From Pelotomaculum sp. UBA4789 (GTDB lineage Bacteria; Bacillota; Desulfotomaculia; Desulfotomaculales; Pelotomaculaceae): 12,887 nt of DNA. Location: contig DHGV01000103.1 of the NCBI GenBank assembly GCA_002402945.1, forward strand, positions 1,332 to 14,218. The letters are read 5' to 3'. Every line of letters begins with the position of its first letter. The first letter of the stretch is position 1. The translations under genes were made by a program, and so were the position numbers. Below, piece by piece: positions 6,217 through 12,822 of the stretch. Under the pieces are notes generated by a model that saw only the letters and a program-made list of their open reading frames with translations, did no database searches and had not been told where the DNA came from.

Positions 6217-7599
6217 TCAATGCAACACCTGTCCTGGTTCTGCTATCACCTGTCTGCCCACCAGCCCCACAAACTCATTCACTAATACTGGATCAAATTG
6301 GGCGCCGGAACATCTTTTCAGCTCTTTTAAAGCATCACCGCTGGACATAGCCTCTCTATACGGGCGATCACTGGTCATGGCGTCATAAGCATCGGCAACA
6401 GCAAGGATCCTGCATTCCAGTGGTATCTGTTCTTCTCTCAGCCCAAGTGGATAACCCTCACCATTCCACCATTCATGATGTTTAAGTATAAAATCTGCGA
6501 TGGGACCAAGATCAGGCGGGGACATTGCAATAATGTGCCCAATTTCACAGTGGCGCTTCATTTCTGTATATTCTTCGTCTGTAAGAGGCCCGGGCTTAAA
6601 AAGGATGCTGTCCGGTATGCCCACCTTGCCAATATCATGAAATTGCGCGAGCAGGCGCAGGTCGGCCAGTTTCCTTTCCGGCAGTTTGATGGTTTTGGCA
6701 AGATCTGTAACCAGATCCTGCATGCGTTCGGCGTGCCCTTCAGTGATAAAATCCCTGGCGCCAAGCGCTTTCTTCAGGGTTTGAACAATCGCGCTGCGCG
6801 CGCTCTGGCTGCGGTGCAGCTTCTCCCGGTACATGTTATTATCCGCTTCCTTGAAGAGATCGTTCACATCCAATCCATCATGACTTGTGGCGCGGCCCAC
6901 AGATATGCTGATCGGCATCTTTGAATTCTCATTATTGTACGTTGTAATTGCAGCGAGTATTTTGTTGTTGGTGTTTTTAACAACAGTTTCATTGCTGTTG
7001 GGGATCAGCAATGCAAATTCATCTCCCCCGGTTCTGGCCACCACATCTCCTTCGCGGAAAGAATCCTTGATCACATTGGCCACCGTAACCAGGAGAGAAT
7101 CTCCAACATCATGTCCCAGGGTGTCATTGATAAATTTCAGCCCGTCCACATCATAAACAAGTATAGTCACCGGACTGTAACGGGCCGCGGAAAACCGCTG
7201 CAGCTGCTCTTCAAAAAAAGCGCGGTTGTAAAGCCCGGTTAGCTTATCATGAAAGTTTAAATAATTCAGCCTTTCTTCCGTCCGGTTGCGGATGATAATT
7301 TCCTGTAAAAGCTCTCTGTTGATGGATTTTATCTCCTGGTTTTTCTTTTTTGAAGTTTGATTAAACCACAGAACAGACAAAGCGCTGACAACAGCAATCA
7401 GAAAAATGCCGGCAATATTGGTTTGTACCCTGGTGAGGTTTGGAAAGAAAGTATCTATAATAAACTCGCACAGCGCAAAAATGACAATTATACCTATAAT
7501 GACAGGAAGGGCCCTGACAAAAGAGACATTTCCGGCTTCTGATACAGCTCCCGCTTCATTTTTCCGGCTGTCTTCAACCTGATCAGGCATTTTTGTCAT
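6217..7599 (-). CDS. Membrane GGDEF + HD-GYP cyclic-di-GMP enzyme
   Basis: Bifunctional c-di-GMP turnover protein of 460 aa. Two N-terminal membrane helices (about 29-52 and 61-80) are followed by a linker helix. The GGDEF diguanylate cyclase domain (about 115-265) has DKLTGLYNR, DVDGLKFINDTLGHDVGD and an intact GGDEF at 191-195, with an inhibitory I-site R182-E-G-D185 exactly five residues before it. The HD-GYP phosphodiesterase domain (about 275-450) has H289, HD at 321-322, H350...G354, HH at 374-375 and GYP at 382-384. Both catalytic sites look complete. ATG 7599 is preceded by AAGG four bases upstream and lies one base after the dam stop codon, so it should be co-transcribed and translationally coupled with dam. 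The C-terminal dozen residues near 6217 abut the intron remnant. Confidence 0.93.
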   Translation of the reverse strand: MTKMPDQVEDSRKNEAGAVSEAGNVSFVRALPVIIGIIVIFALCEFIIDTFFPNLTRVQTNIAGIFLIAVVSALSVLWFNQTSKKKNQEIKSINRELLQEIIIRNRTEERLNYLNFHDKLTGLYNRAFFEEQLQRFSAARYSPVTILVYDVDGLKFINDTLGHDVGDSLLVTVANVIKDSFREGDVVARTGGDEFALLIPNSNETVVKNTNNKILAAITTYNNENSKMPISISVGRATSHDGLDVNDLFKEADNNMYREKLHRSQSARSAIVQTLKKALGARDFITEGHAERMQDLVTDLAKTIKLPERKLADLRLLAQFHDIGKVGIPDSILFKPGPLTDEEYTEMKRHCEIGHIIAMSPPDLGPIADFILKHHEWWNGEGYPLGLREEQIPLECRILAVADAYDAMTSDRPYREAMSSGDALKELKRCSGAQFDPVLVNEFVGLVGRQVIAEPGQVLH

Positions 7600-7600
7600 T

Positions 7601-8521
7601 TTACCTTCTTACCCCCCCCGCAAAAGCTTGTAAGATCCCGCTGCCAAACTGGTATTGCTGATGCGGGAGTAAATGCTGGCAGGTATCACTGTCTGGATAT
7701 GAAAGGATAACGAGTTCTTTGATCGCGCCGCGTTTTGTGGCAACTGAATTTATAGCCCTGGTGGCATTGATGGTTTTAGTGTTACAGCCACGGTAAAGAT
7801 CCCTGACGAAATCTGTATTTGAATTGCTCATCATCACGTAACAACCCCTGGCCTGCAGTATCCCGAACACTTCCCGCAGCCGCCTGTGATCAGCAAAACC
7901 GAATGAGCCGGCTGTGTACCCTGTAAAATTAGATGTTGGCGATAAGGGAACATAAGGAGGATCCAAATATACGAAGTCTCCGGCTGCTGCATTTTCCAGA
8001 ACAATCTCAAAATCACCGGCAGACAGCTCGGCCTGCTGAAAAGCAGAACTCGCACTGCGCAGTGATTCCTCGTTGACAATTACAGGATCGTTGTAATCCC
8101 CAAAAGACACGTTGAACTGGCCTTTGCTGTTAACCCTGTACAGTCCGTTAAAGCAGGTTTTATTCAAGTACAGGATGCGGGACGCCCTCTGCACATCACA
8201 TAGTTCAGACGGCTTTTGAGATCTTATGTTATAGTAATATTTTTCATCATATACATGATTTTTTGCTGTTGTAATGAGCATTTCCACATCGTCTCTGATC
8301 ACTCTGTACAGGTTGATTATTTCCTCTATAGAATCAGACAGGTAGGCTTTTGCTTTTCGATTATTAATTTCCGCAAACAAATAAAAAAATACCGCGCCGC
8401 CACCCATAAAAGGCTCGTGGTAGTTAAGATATTCACAAGGAAAGTATTTTGACAGCTGATCAAGCATTCTTGTCTTCCCGCCGGCCCATTTGATCACGGG
8501 TTTTGAAGGATATTTGCTCAT
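7601..8521 (-). CDS. dam: DNA adenine methylase, Dam/D12 class (GATC-type)
   Basis: Transfers a methyl group from S-adenosylmethionine to the N6 of adenine. SAM-binding motifs are KWAGGK (11-16) and EPFMGGGAVFF (36-46); the catalytic motif IV is DPPY at 187-190. YLNKTCFNGLYR (118-129) plus GQFNVSFGDY is the signature of the Dam/M.DpnM group, whose known target is GATC. At 306 aa it is slightly longer than E. coli Dam. The RBS AGGGTG (complement of 8529-8534) is seven bases before the ATG. No restriction endonuclease gene is adjacent, so it is an orphan (solitary) methylase here. Its upstream region carries seven GATC sites, and its last codons contain a run of eight G's. The GGDEF/HD-GYP gene follows after one base. 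Confidence 0.92.
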   Translation of the reverse strand: MSKYPSKPVIKWAGGKTRMLDQLSKYFPCEYLNYHEPFMGGGAVFFYLFAEINNRKAKAYLSDSIEEIINLYRVIRDDVEMLITTAKNHVYDEKYYYNIRSQKPSELCDVQRASRILYLNKTCFNGLYRVNSKGQFNVSFGDYNDPVIVNEESLRSASSAFQQAELSAGDFEIVLENAAAGDFVYLDPPYVPLSPTSNFTGYTAGSFGFADHRRLREVFGILQARGCYVMMSNSNTDFVRDLYRGCNTKTINATRAINSVATKRGAIKELVILSYPDSDTCQHLLPHQQYQFGSGILQAFAGGVRR

Positions 8522-8527
8522 TAATCA

Positions 8528-8559
8528 ACACCCTATACTAATATATTATATATAGGTGT
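8528..8559 (-). promoter_or_regulatory. Imperfect dyad overlapping the dam -10 region and RBS
   Basis: On the minus strand ACACCTATA (8559-8551) is repeated inversely as TATAGGGTGT (8537-8528) with a single extra G. One arm lies in the predicted -10 region and the other contains the Shine-Dalgarno AGGGTG. Either it is an operator, or in read-through RNA from the SRAP gene it folds and hides the RBS; RNA started at the local promoter (about 8542) would lack the first arm. Confidence 0.5.
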
Positions 8560-8576
8560 GGTTTTACAAACTTCAA
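8549..8576 (-). promoter_or_regulatory. Predicted dam promoter
   Basis: On the minus strand TTGAAG (8576-8571) and TATATA (8554-8549) are 16 bases apart, with a predicted start near 8542. The first GATC of the upstream array is four bases before the -35 box. TATAAT two bases further on is an alternative -10, but its spacing from TTGAAG is then too long. Moderate match only. Confidence 0.5.
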
Positions 8577-8580
8577 AAAA

Positions 8581-8664
8581 GATCATACTCGATCATTTTT
8601 GATCAATATAACTTAAATACAAAGATCATCTCCTTCACTCTCGATCTAGATCAGCATTTTGATC
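8581..8664. repeat. GATC array: seven Dam sites in 84 bp upstream of dam
   Basis: GATC occurs at 8581, 8591, 8601, 8624, 8643, 8649 and 8661. The first three are spaced exactly 10 bp, so they fall on one face of the helix; 8661 is also a multiple of 10 from the first. Six of seven continue as GATCA and four as GATCAT. Sites 8643 and 8649 form the palindrome GATCTAGATC. By chance about one GATC is expected per 256 bp. The array lies between the SRAP gene and dam, immediately upstream of the predicted dam -35 box. Confidence 0.9.
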
Positions 8665-8698
8665 ATTATGTACATTTTAAATTTTAACAGCAGCAATA

Positions 8699-9364
8699 TC
8701 ACATAATTTCAACATTTTTTATTAATTCTGGACCATCGGTTTTTGAGAAATTTACAGCCTTCGACACGGGGCACACCGCCAAAACGCCGGCGTATGGCTG
8801 CAGCAGGTCTTTCAAAGCCGAAGTATCGCTTTGCTCCAGCCATGTCCGAAATTGCTGTTCCTGATCAAGGATTACCGGCATCCTGTCGTGTATTTTGCGA
8901 ATACATTCATTTGAATCAGTTGTAATTATACTGCAGGAATTTATTGCGCTGCAATCAGGCGCTTCCCAGCGCGACCAGATACCGGCAAAAGCAAAAACCT
9001 GCCTGTCGGGCAGGCTGACATACACCAGCTGTTTACCGTTGGTTTTCATCCATTCATAAAAACCATCTGCCGGGATCAGGCAGCGGTTTTTTTTGAATGA
9101 GGTCCGAAAAGCAGGCTTGCAGTCCACGGTTTCCGCTCTGGCGTTGATCAGCCGGCTGCCGATTTTCGGATCTTTGGCCCAGTGGGGTATCAGCCCCCAT
9201 TTCATATACGATATCACCCTGCCTTCCGGTTCCTGAGTGATAACCTGTATGTCCTGTCCCGGCGCGATGTTGTAGCGGGGCATGCAGTCAAAAATGCTGT
9301 TGGTCAAGTGGAAAACCGTGTTGAGCTTTTTACTGTCGACATATAAAGTGAAACGCCCGCACAT
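8699..9364 (-). CDS. SRAP-domain protein (YedK/HMCES family) shielding abasic sites in single-stranded DNA
   Basis: Members form a covalent thiazolidine crosslink between Cys2 and abasic sites in ssDNA. With the ATG at 9364 the protein begins MCGRF, placing the catalytic Cys at position 2 as the chemistry requires (Met removed). Other active-site residues are in place: N32 in PRYNIAPGQ, N75 and E78 in NARAET, E104 in GFYEW and H159 in IHDRMPVIL. A GTG at 9373 would add three residues and bury the Cys, and it overlaps the Shine-Dalgarno; GGGAGGAG is eight bases before ATG 9364, which settles the start. Length 221 aa is normal. It lies upstream of dam on the same strand, 177 bases away across the GATC array. 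Two GATCA sites (9448, 9459) precede it. Confidence 0.94.
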   Translation of the reverse strand: MCGRFTLYVDSKKLNTVFHLTNSIFDCMPRYNIAPGQDIQVITQEPEGRVISYMKWGLIPHWAKDPKIGSRLINARAETVDCKPAFRTSFKKNRCLIPADGFYEWMKTNGKQLVYVSLPDRQVFAFAGIWSRWEAPDCSAINSCSIITTDSNECIRKIHDRMPVILDQEQQFRTWLEQSDTSALKDLLQPYAGVLAVCPVSKAVNFSKTDGPELIKNVEIM

Positions 9365-9523
9365 GGCATTCACTCCTCCCTCACTGTTTCATATAATTTA
9401 AAATAATTATTTGCCTAATTCTTTTAAGACATAAAATATCCTCCTCAGATCAATTCCAGATCAGGCGATTATTCCCATTGCCATGATGTGCCCAGCTGTG
9501 ATATATGTATTAAATATGGATCG

Positions 9524-9540
9524 TTGTGTACACAATATTG
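9524..9540. promoter_or_regulatory. Palindromes upstream of the amidohydrolase gene
   Basis: TTGTGTACACAA (9524-9535) is a perfect 12-bp palindrome, overlapping CAATATTG (9533-9540), an 8-bp palindrome. They lie 28 bases before the ATG and follow an AT-rich segment with possible -10 boxes (TATATG near 9502, TAAATA near 9511). Candidate operator for a dimeric regulator; none is identified. Confidence 0.4.
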
Positions 9541-9562
9541 TTTTACAGAAAAGGACAGACAC

Positions 9563-10366
9563 ATGATCATTGACGCGCACACCCATATCTACCCCGACCA
9601 CGTGGCGGAAAAAGCGGTGCGAACCATTGCAGACAATACAAAAGGCCTGGTTGAAGCCCATACAAACGGTACTTATGACAATTTGATCTCTTCTATGGAG
9701 ACAGCGGGTGTAGACCTTTCCATCGTGCTGACAATCGCCACCTCGCCCGGGCAGGGTTGCGGCATTTTGAAGTGGCTGAAGCAGGTGATCGGCCGCACCT
9801 CGCGCATAATTTACTTTGGCTCGGTCCATCCCTATGATTCAAACAACACAGATATTATTCATGAAATGATAGAAATGGGCATTCAAGGCCTGAAATTCCA
9901 CCCTGCCTACCAGGGCTTTCCGGTTGACTCCAAGGAAGCTTATAAAGTATTTGAAGCAGCGCTGCAAAATGATTTGCTCTTGTACTTCCACTCTGGTTTT
10001 GATATCAGCATGCCGGAATCGGACTACGCGTCAATCGAGCGCTTTGCCAAACTGCTGAAAGACTTTGACAACTCGAAAATCATACTGGCCCATGCAGGCG
10101 GAAACGGCGAATGGGATAAAATCCTTGATTTGCTGGGTGACAAGAAGTGTTATTACGACACATCGTTCGTGCTGGAAAGAATGATGCTCAATAAACAGGC
10201 GATGGAACTGTACAGGAGTAATGAAGATAATTTTATCTTCGGCACAGACAGCCCCTGGGGGGATCAGAAAAAATACGTTGACCTGATCAAAAATTCAGAT
10301 TTTTTCAGCCGGGAGCAAAAGGAGAAGCTCTTTTATAAAAACATTATGAAACTAATCAAAATTTGA
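9563..10366 (+). CDS. Amidohydrolase-family metal-dependent hydrolase
   Basis: TIM-barrel hydrolase/decarboxylase-like protein (amidohydrolase 2 group), 267 aa. Metal-site motifs are IDAHTH (H6, H8), LKFHPAYQG, LYFHSGF, LAHAGG and FGTDSPWGD, in the usual strand order, so the active site looks complete. The start is ATG 9563, seven bases after AAGGA (9551-9555); the in-frame ATG at 9488 would add 25 residues (Cys-rich and unlike the family) and lacks an RBS. It is monocistronic, with the SRAP gene divergent upstream and a hairpin terminator downstream. The substrate is unknown; the family includes aryl decarboxylases, lactonases and deaminases. Confidence 0.88.
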   Translation: MIIDAHTHIYPDHVAEKAVRTIADNTKGLVEAHTNGTYDNLISSMETAGVDLSIVLTIATSPGQGCGILKWLKQVIGRTSRIIYFGSVHPYDSNNTDIIHEMIEMGIQGLKFHPAYQGFPVDSKEAYKVFEAALQNDLLLYFHSGFDISMPESDYASIERFAKLLKDFDNSKIILAHAGGNGEWDKILDLLGDKKCYYDTSFVLERMMLNKQAMELYRSNEDNFIFGTDSPWGDQKKYVDLIKNSDFFSREQKEKLFYKNIMKLIKI

Positions 10367-10399
10367 GGACAACCCGACTAATAGCTGAAAATAAAAATG

Positions 10400-10430
10400 G
10401 GACAGGCTTTTTGCCTGTCCTTAAATGTTT
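10400..10430. terminator. Bidirectional Rho-independent terminator
   Basis: GGACAGGC (10400-10407) pairs with GCCTGTCC (10413-10420) across a five-T loop, followed by TTAAATGTTT on the plus strand and, read the other way, by CATTTTTATTTT. It ends both the amidohydrolase and the convergent hydrolase gene. Confidence 0.85.
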
Positions 10431-10447
10431 ATTATTTTAGTAATTTA

Positions 10448-11377
10448 TTACAACGGATCCGTAGATTTAACTATATTCACACCCGCTGCGCGAAACTCTT
10501 CCATGGTCTGATCGGCAATGGCCGGGAAATCCGCTCCGGGAACTGCAGGCACAGATGACATGCAGTCTTCCAAAATATACAATTTATTGATTATAGCCGG
10601 ATCGGTTGCCTGGATATTCTGGAGCAGGTCTTTTATTGTCCACATCACGCAGTGGCTCTTAGCTTCTCCCCAGATATATAACCGGTCATTATTTGTCAGG
10701 GCTTCGAAGAACTGGGTGTTGAACTGCGCAACGGAGCGGCCTAAAATTTTCTTTACCTCCGGCGCCATGATACTGTAATTTTCAGTCAGGGGATGATACC
10801 CCTTGATTTCGAAGGTCGTCGGAACCTGGCGTACAACTGAATGGTACATAGCGACTTCGTACAGAGAGGGCATCAAGGCGTGATCTGTTGAACCTAACAT
10901 TGTATGGAAAGGCCAGATAATTAAAGCGTACCTGCCCAGACTCTCAAGCTGCTCAACATAGTCACGAATTTCTTTTTCATAAGTTACCGGGCGCCACTTG
11001 CCAGAATCAATATCAGCCACTGAAATCATGGTGTATGGCTCCGGATGTTGTCCGGTATCATTGATAAACATTGTATTGAAAAATACTTGATATGTTCTGT
11101 GTGTGTCCAGGGTAAAGTACAAATTGGTTATAACGTCCATGTTGTCCAATAAAAAATTACAGGCACGTGTTACATCTCCAACAGCTCCCGGAACAAATAA
11201 CGAAGCTTGCGGATAACAAAAACCGATCTGCGCATCAATCCCCAACACACCAACTTTGAAAGTATCAAGATCTGCAGGTTTCACGGCAACCTTAGATGCT
11301 GCCTGCATAACCATATCATAACGCGGCAGAAAGAACTCACCTGCTTGAGACTCAATATAAAATGCGGGTCTGGTCAT
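10448..11377 (-). CDS. Isochorismatase/nicotinamidase-superfamily cysteine hydrolase, large form
   Basis: The catalytic triad of the superfamily is visible (numbering from ATG 11380): Asp49 in VLGIDAQIGF, Lys193 in FEIKGYHPLTENYS and Cys244 in GEAKSHCVMWT. The Cys region and the KG..P..ENYS segment are closest to nicotinamidases (nicotinamide to nicotinate). D92-x-H94 fits the metal site, but the second His expected six residues later is Phe, so metal binding may be altered. At 309-310 aa it is about 100 aa longer than typical members, through an N-terminal extension of about 40 residues and insertions around 100-150. AAGGAGG (complement of 11384-11390) is three bases before ATG 11380 and six before ATG 11377; the latter is preferred. 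No NAD genes are adjacent. Confidence 0.78.
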   Translation of the reverse strand: MTRPAFYIESQAGEFFLPRYDMVMQAASKVAVKPADLDTFKVGVLGIDAQIGFCYPQASLFVPGAVGDVTRACNFLLDNMDVITNLYFTLDTHRTYQVFFNTMFINDTGQHPEPYTMISVADIDSGKWRPVTYEKEIRDYVEQLESLGRYALIIWPFHTMLGSTDHALMPSLYEVAMYHSVVRQVPTTFEIKGYHPLTENYSIMAPEVKKILGRSVAQFNTQFFEALTNNDRLYIWGEAKSHCVMWTIKDLLQNIQATDPAIINKLYILEDCMSSVPAVPGADFPAIADQTMEEFRAAGVNIVKSTDPL

Positions 11378-11407
11378 CATCTACCTCCTTGAGTGAATAG
11401 CATATAT

Positions 11408-12052
11408 TTACTTAAAATACTCTTTCCCATCCTCTTTTTTAGCCAGTTCAGCAAGAGCTTCCTGAAAATCCAACAATATAAGCTGCCTGTATTTTTTATT
11501 GTCAAAAGCATTAAATTTTATGCTCGGATCTTTCGGCCAGCCTTCACTGTTCCACAAAGTGTCTGACATATACTCGTATTTATAATACTTATATTTGGAA
11601 GTATATGGCGCCATGGGGCTGCTGTTGACGTCGCCCGCATTATTGATATAATTTTGTAACATCTTGGATGGTTCAACAAGGTAATAAAGATAATAGGAAA
11701 TCAATCCCAATAAGTAACGATCCTCCAGAAGCGCATTCACTGCCAGCGTAATAGAATTCTTTTTATCTTTCGCAAGGCAATATTCCAGTGTTTTTATTGC
11801 TTCTTCTGATAATCCGGTCCGTTCATTGATCGATGCATGCACCTTTGTAGCGCCATCATCAAGACCAAGCAGGTAATCAATTGTGACGTTATAATGTTTG
11901 GCAATCTGGCAAAGGAGATCGTATTTGGGCTCCCGCCCAGCCTCATAGGCACAGTAGCTTTGTACGGAAACACCTAAAATATCAGCGATATCTGATTGTT
12001 TTTTATTATCTTTTAACCTTAATTTTTTTATCCTGTGCGAAAACTCAGACAT
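11408..12052 (-). CDS. XRE-family (HTH_3) transcriptional regulator, repressor-like
   Basis: The N-terminal 65 residues form a phage-repressor-type HTH: IKKLRLKDNKKQSDIADILG, then VSVQSYCAYEAGREPKYDLL and IAKHYNVTIDYLLG. The C-terminal 150 residues are unrecognised, Tyr-rich around 155-170 (YKYYKYEY), with no LexA-type peptidase Ser/Lys pair that I can see. AGGAGG lies seven bases before ATG 12052. The promoter (12086-12114) contains a perfect 14-bp palindrome, which suggests autorepression. Such genes are common in integrated elements; a tRNA 3' remnant lies about 135 bases upstream. The gene ends 28 bases before the start of the downstream hydrolase and might be co-transcribed with it. Confidence 0.85.
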   Translation of the reverse strand: MSEFSHRIKKLRLKDNKKQSDIADILGVSVQSYCAYEAGREPKYDLLCQIAKHYNVTIDYLLGLDDGATKVHASINERTGLSEEAIKTLEYCLAKDKKNSITLAVNALLEDRYLLGLISYYLYYLVEPSKMLQNYINNAGDVNSSPMAPYTSKYKYYKYEYMSDTLWNSEGWPKDPSIKFNAFDNKKYRQLILLDFQEALAELAKKEDGKEYFK

Positions 12053-12085
12053 AATAAATCCTCCTATTCCTCAATAACATTAATA

Positions 12086-12114
12086 ACAATATCATGATAT
12101 TAATATACTGTAAA
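12086..12114 (-). promoter_or_regulatory. Promoter and 14-bp palindromic operator of the XRE gene
   Basis: On the minus strand TTTACA (12114-12109), a 17-base spacer and TATTGT (12091-12086). The palindrome AATATCATGATATT (12088-12101) covers part of the spacer and the -10 box, the usual place for an autorepressor site. Confidence 0.65.
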
Positions 12115-12186
12115 CAGGGGAATCATCAAGTATTTCTGTTTGGATTTTGGGCAAAAAAACACAAGCCCCGGAGGCGTTGATATCAC

Positions 12187-12250
12187 TGGCATCCCAGGTA
12201 GGATTCGAACCTACGACTTACGGCTTGGAACGCTGACGCTCTATTTTGAG
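12187..12250 (-). pseudogene. tRNA 3'-half remnant (possible attachment-site scar)
   Basis: Read on the minus strand: a perfect T-arm GTAGG-TTCGAAT-CCTAC (12214-12198), the 3' acceptor strand CTGGGAT, a discriminator G and an encoded CCA (12189-12187). A five-base variable loop AAGTC and an anticodon-like loop GTTCCAA (TCC, Gly, if the frame is right) precede it, but the anticodon stem has two mismatches and the D-arm-like CTC...GAG lacks the GG pair. The matching 5' acceptor strand (ATCCCAG) is absent upstream. So it is not a working tRNA; it is the kind of 3' copy left when an element integrates into a tRNA gene. Confidence 0.6.
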
Positions 12251-12340
12251 TTGCTTTCGCTCCCCTTTTTTCCTACTCTATCAGATGCAACGGACTGGCC
12301 TTTTTTATGTCCTGTTTTTGGCTGTATTTAGCAAAGAAAA

Positions 12341-12359
12341 AACCGGGAAATACCCGGTT
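12341..12359 (-). terminator. Terminator overlapping the hicB stop codon
   Basis: AACCGGG (12341-12347) and CCCGGTT (12353-12359) form a 7-bp stem with a five-base loop; on the minus strand it runs into TTTTCTTTG. The stem includes bases of the TAA stop codon at 12358-12360, so no second gene can follow hicB in the same operon. Confidence 0.75.
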
Positions 12360-12822
12360 ATTCTGGTTTTACTTCAATCCTATCAATGTCCAGGACTTCA
12401 TAAAGCCCTTCCCTAAGAACCTTTGAGTAATTAACATTCTTACTCTCTGCTATCTCTTTAAGCCAGGATGGTATAGTAACATTAACCCTAGTATATTCTG
12501 TCTTTTTGTTTCGATAAACAGACAAAATAACATCTACATATGCTACGATAACTCGACCTCCCTCCGGGAACTCATGATCGAATTTTAAAGACTCAATCGA
12601 AGTAGGTTCTGGAATAGATTCGTTATCCTCGATTATACCTTCTAAGTGTAACGCTAGACCTTCTCTGGCTGCGTCAAGGGCTTCCTCGAAGGTAGCGTCC
12701 GGACCTGGGCCAGCAAAACAGCCAGGAAGATCGGGGAATGTAACGTCGATCTGCTTATGATTATCTACATCTGACCAAATATGGAATACTCCAGGGTACG
12801 CATAATAATTTTTGTACTGCAT
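12358..12822 (-). CDS. hicB: HicB-family antitoxin with C-terminal DNA-binding domain
   Basis: The N-terminal half is the degenerate RNase-H-like HicB fold: YAYPGVFHIW, then IDVTFPDLPGCFAGPGPDAT and FEEALDAAREGLALHLEG (FPDLPG at residues 29-34). The C-terminal 45 residues (TRVNVTIPSWLKEIAESKNV then NYSKVLREGL) look like a ribbon-helix-helix domain that would bind its own promoter. The start is ATG 12822, eight bases after AAAGGAG; a TTG at 12828 is also in frame but badly spaced. HicB normally neutralises the mRNA interferase HicA encoded next to it. No HicA is seen: downstream is a terminator, and the 65 bases upstream to the window edge hold no gene end. HicA could lie just outside. Confidence 0.88.
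   Translation of the reverse strand: MQYKNYYAYPGVFHIWSDVDNHKQIDVTFPDLPGCFAGPGPDATFEEALDAAREGLALHLEGIIEDNESIPEPTSIESLKFDHEFPEGGRVIVAYVDVILSVYRNKKTEYTRVNVTIPSWLKEIAESKNVNYSKVLREGLYEVLDIDRIEVKPE

Larger units (their letters stand above)
12053..12357. other. 305-base region between the XRE and HicB genes
   Basis: Contains the XRE promoter/operator (12086-12114), a T-rich possible terminator (GCCTCCGGGGC then TTGTGTTTTTTT on the minus strand, near 12150-12173), a tRNA 3'-half remnant (12187-12250) and the hicB terminator (12341-12359). Bases 12251-12330 show nothing I can assign. The 63-codon plus-strand frame across the tRNA remnant is an artefact. Confidence 0.65.

Noticed and set aside
6016..6350. 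Two plus-strand frames of 89 and 64 codons over the intron-like segment
   Set aside because: They run through RNA hairpins and into the antisense of the GGDEF gene, have no RBS and no protein-like composition.
7601..8521. Restriction-modification system around the methylase
   Set aside because: The neighbours are an SRAP protein and a c-di-GMP enzyme; no endonuclease gene is present in the window.
9488..9562. N-terminal extension of the amidohydrolase from ATG 9488
   Set aside because: No RBS, not family-like, and it contains the palindromic operator candidate; ATG 9563 has a proper RBS and starts the conserved MIIDAHTH motif.
12140..12331. Plus-strand 63-codon frame containing GRIRTYDLRLG
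   Set aside because: This peptide pattern is a known artefact of translating the complement of a tRNA T-arm; the sequence is the tRNA remnant on the minus strand and has no RBS.
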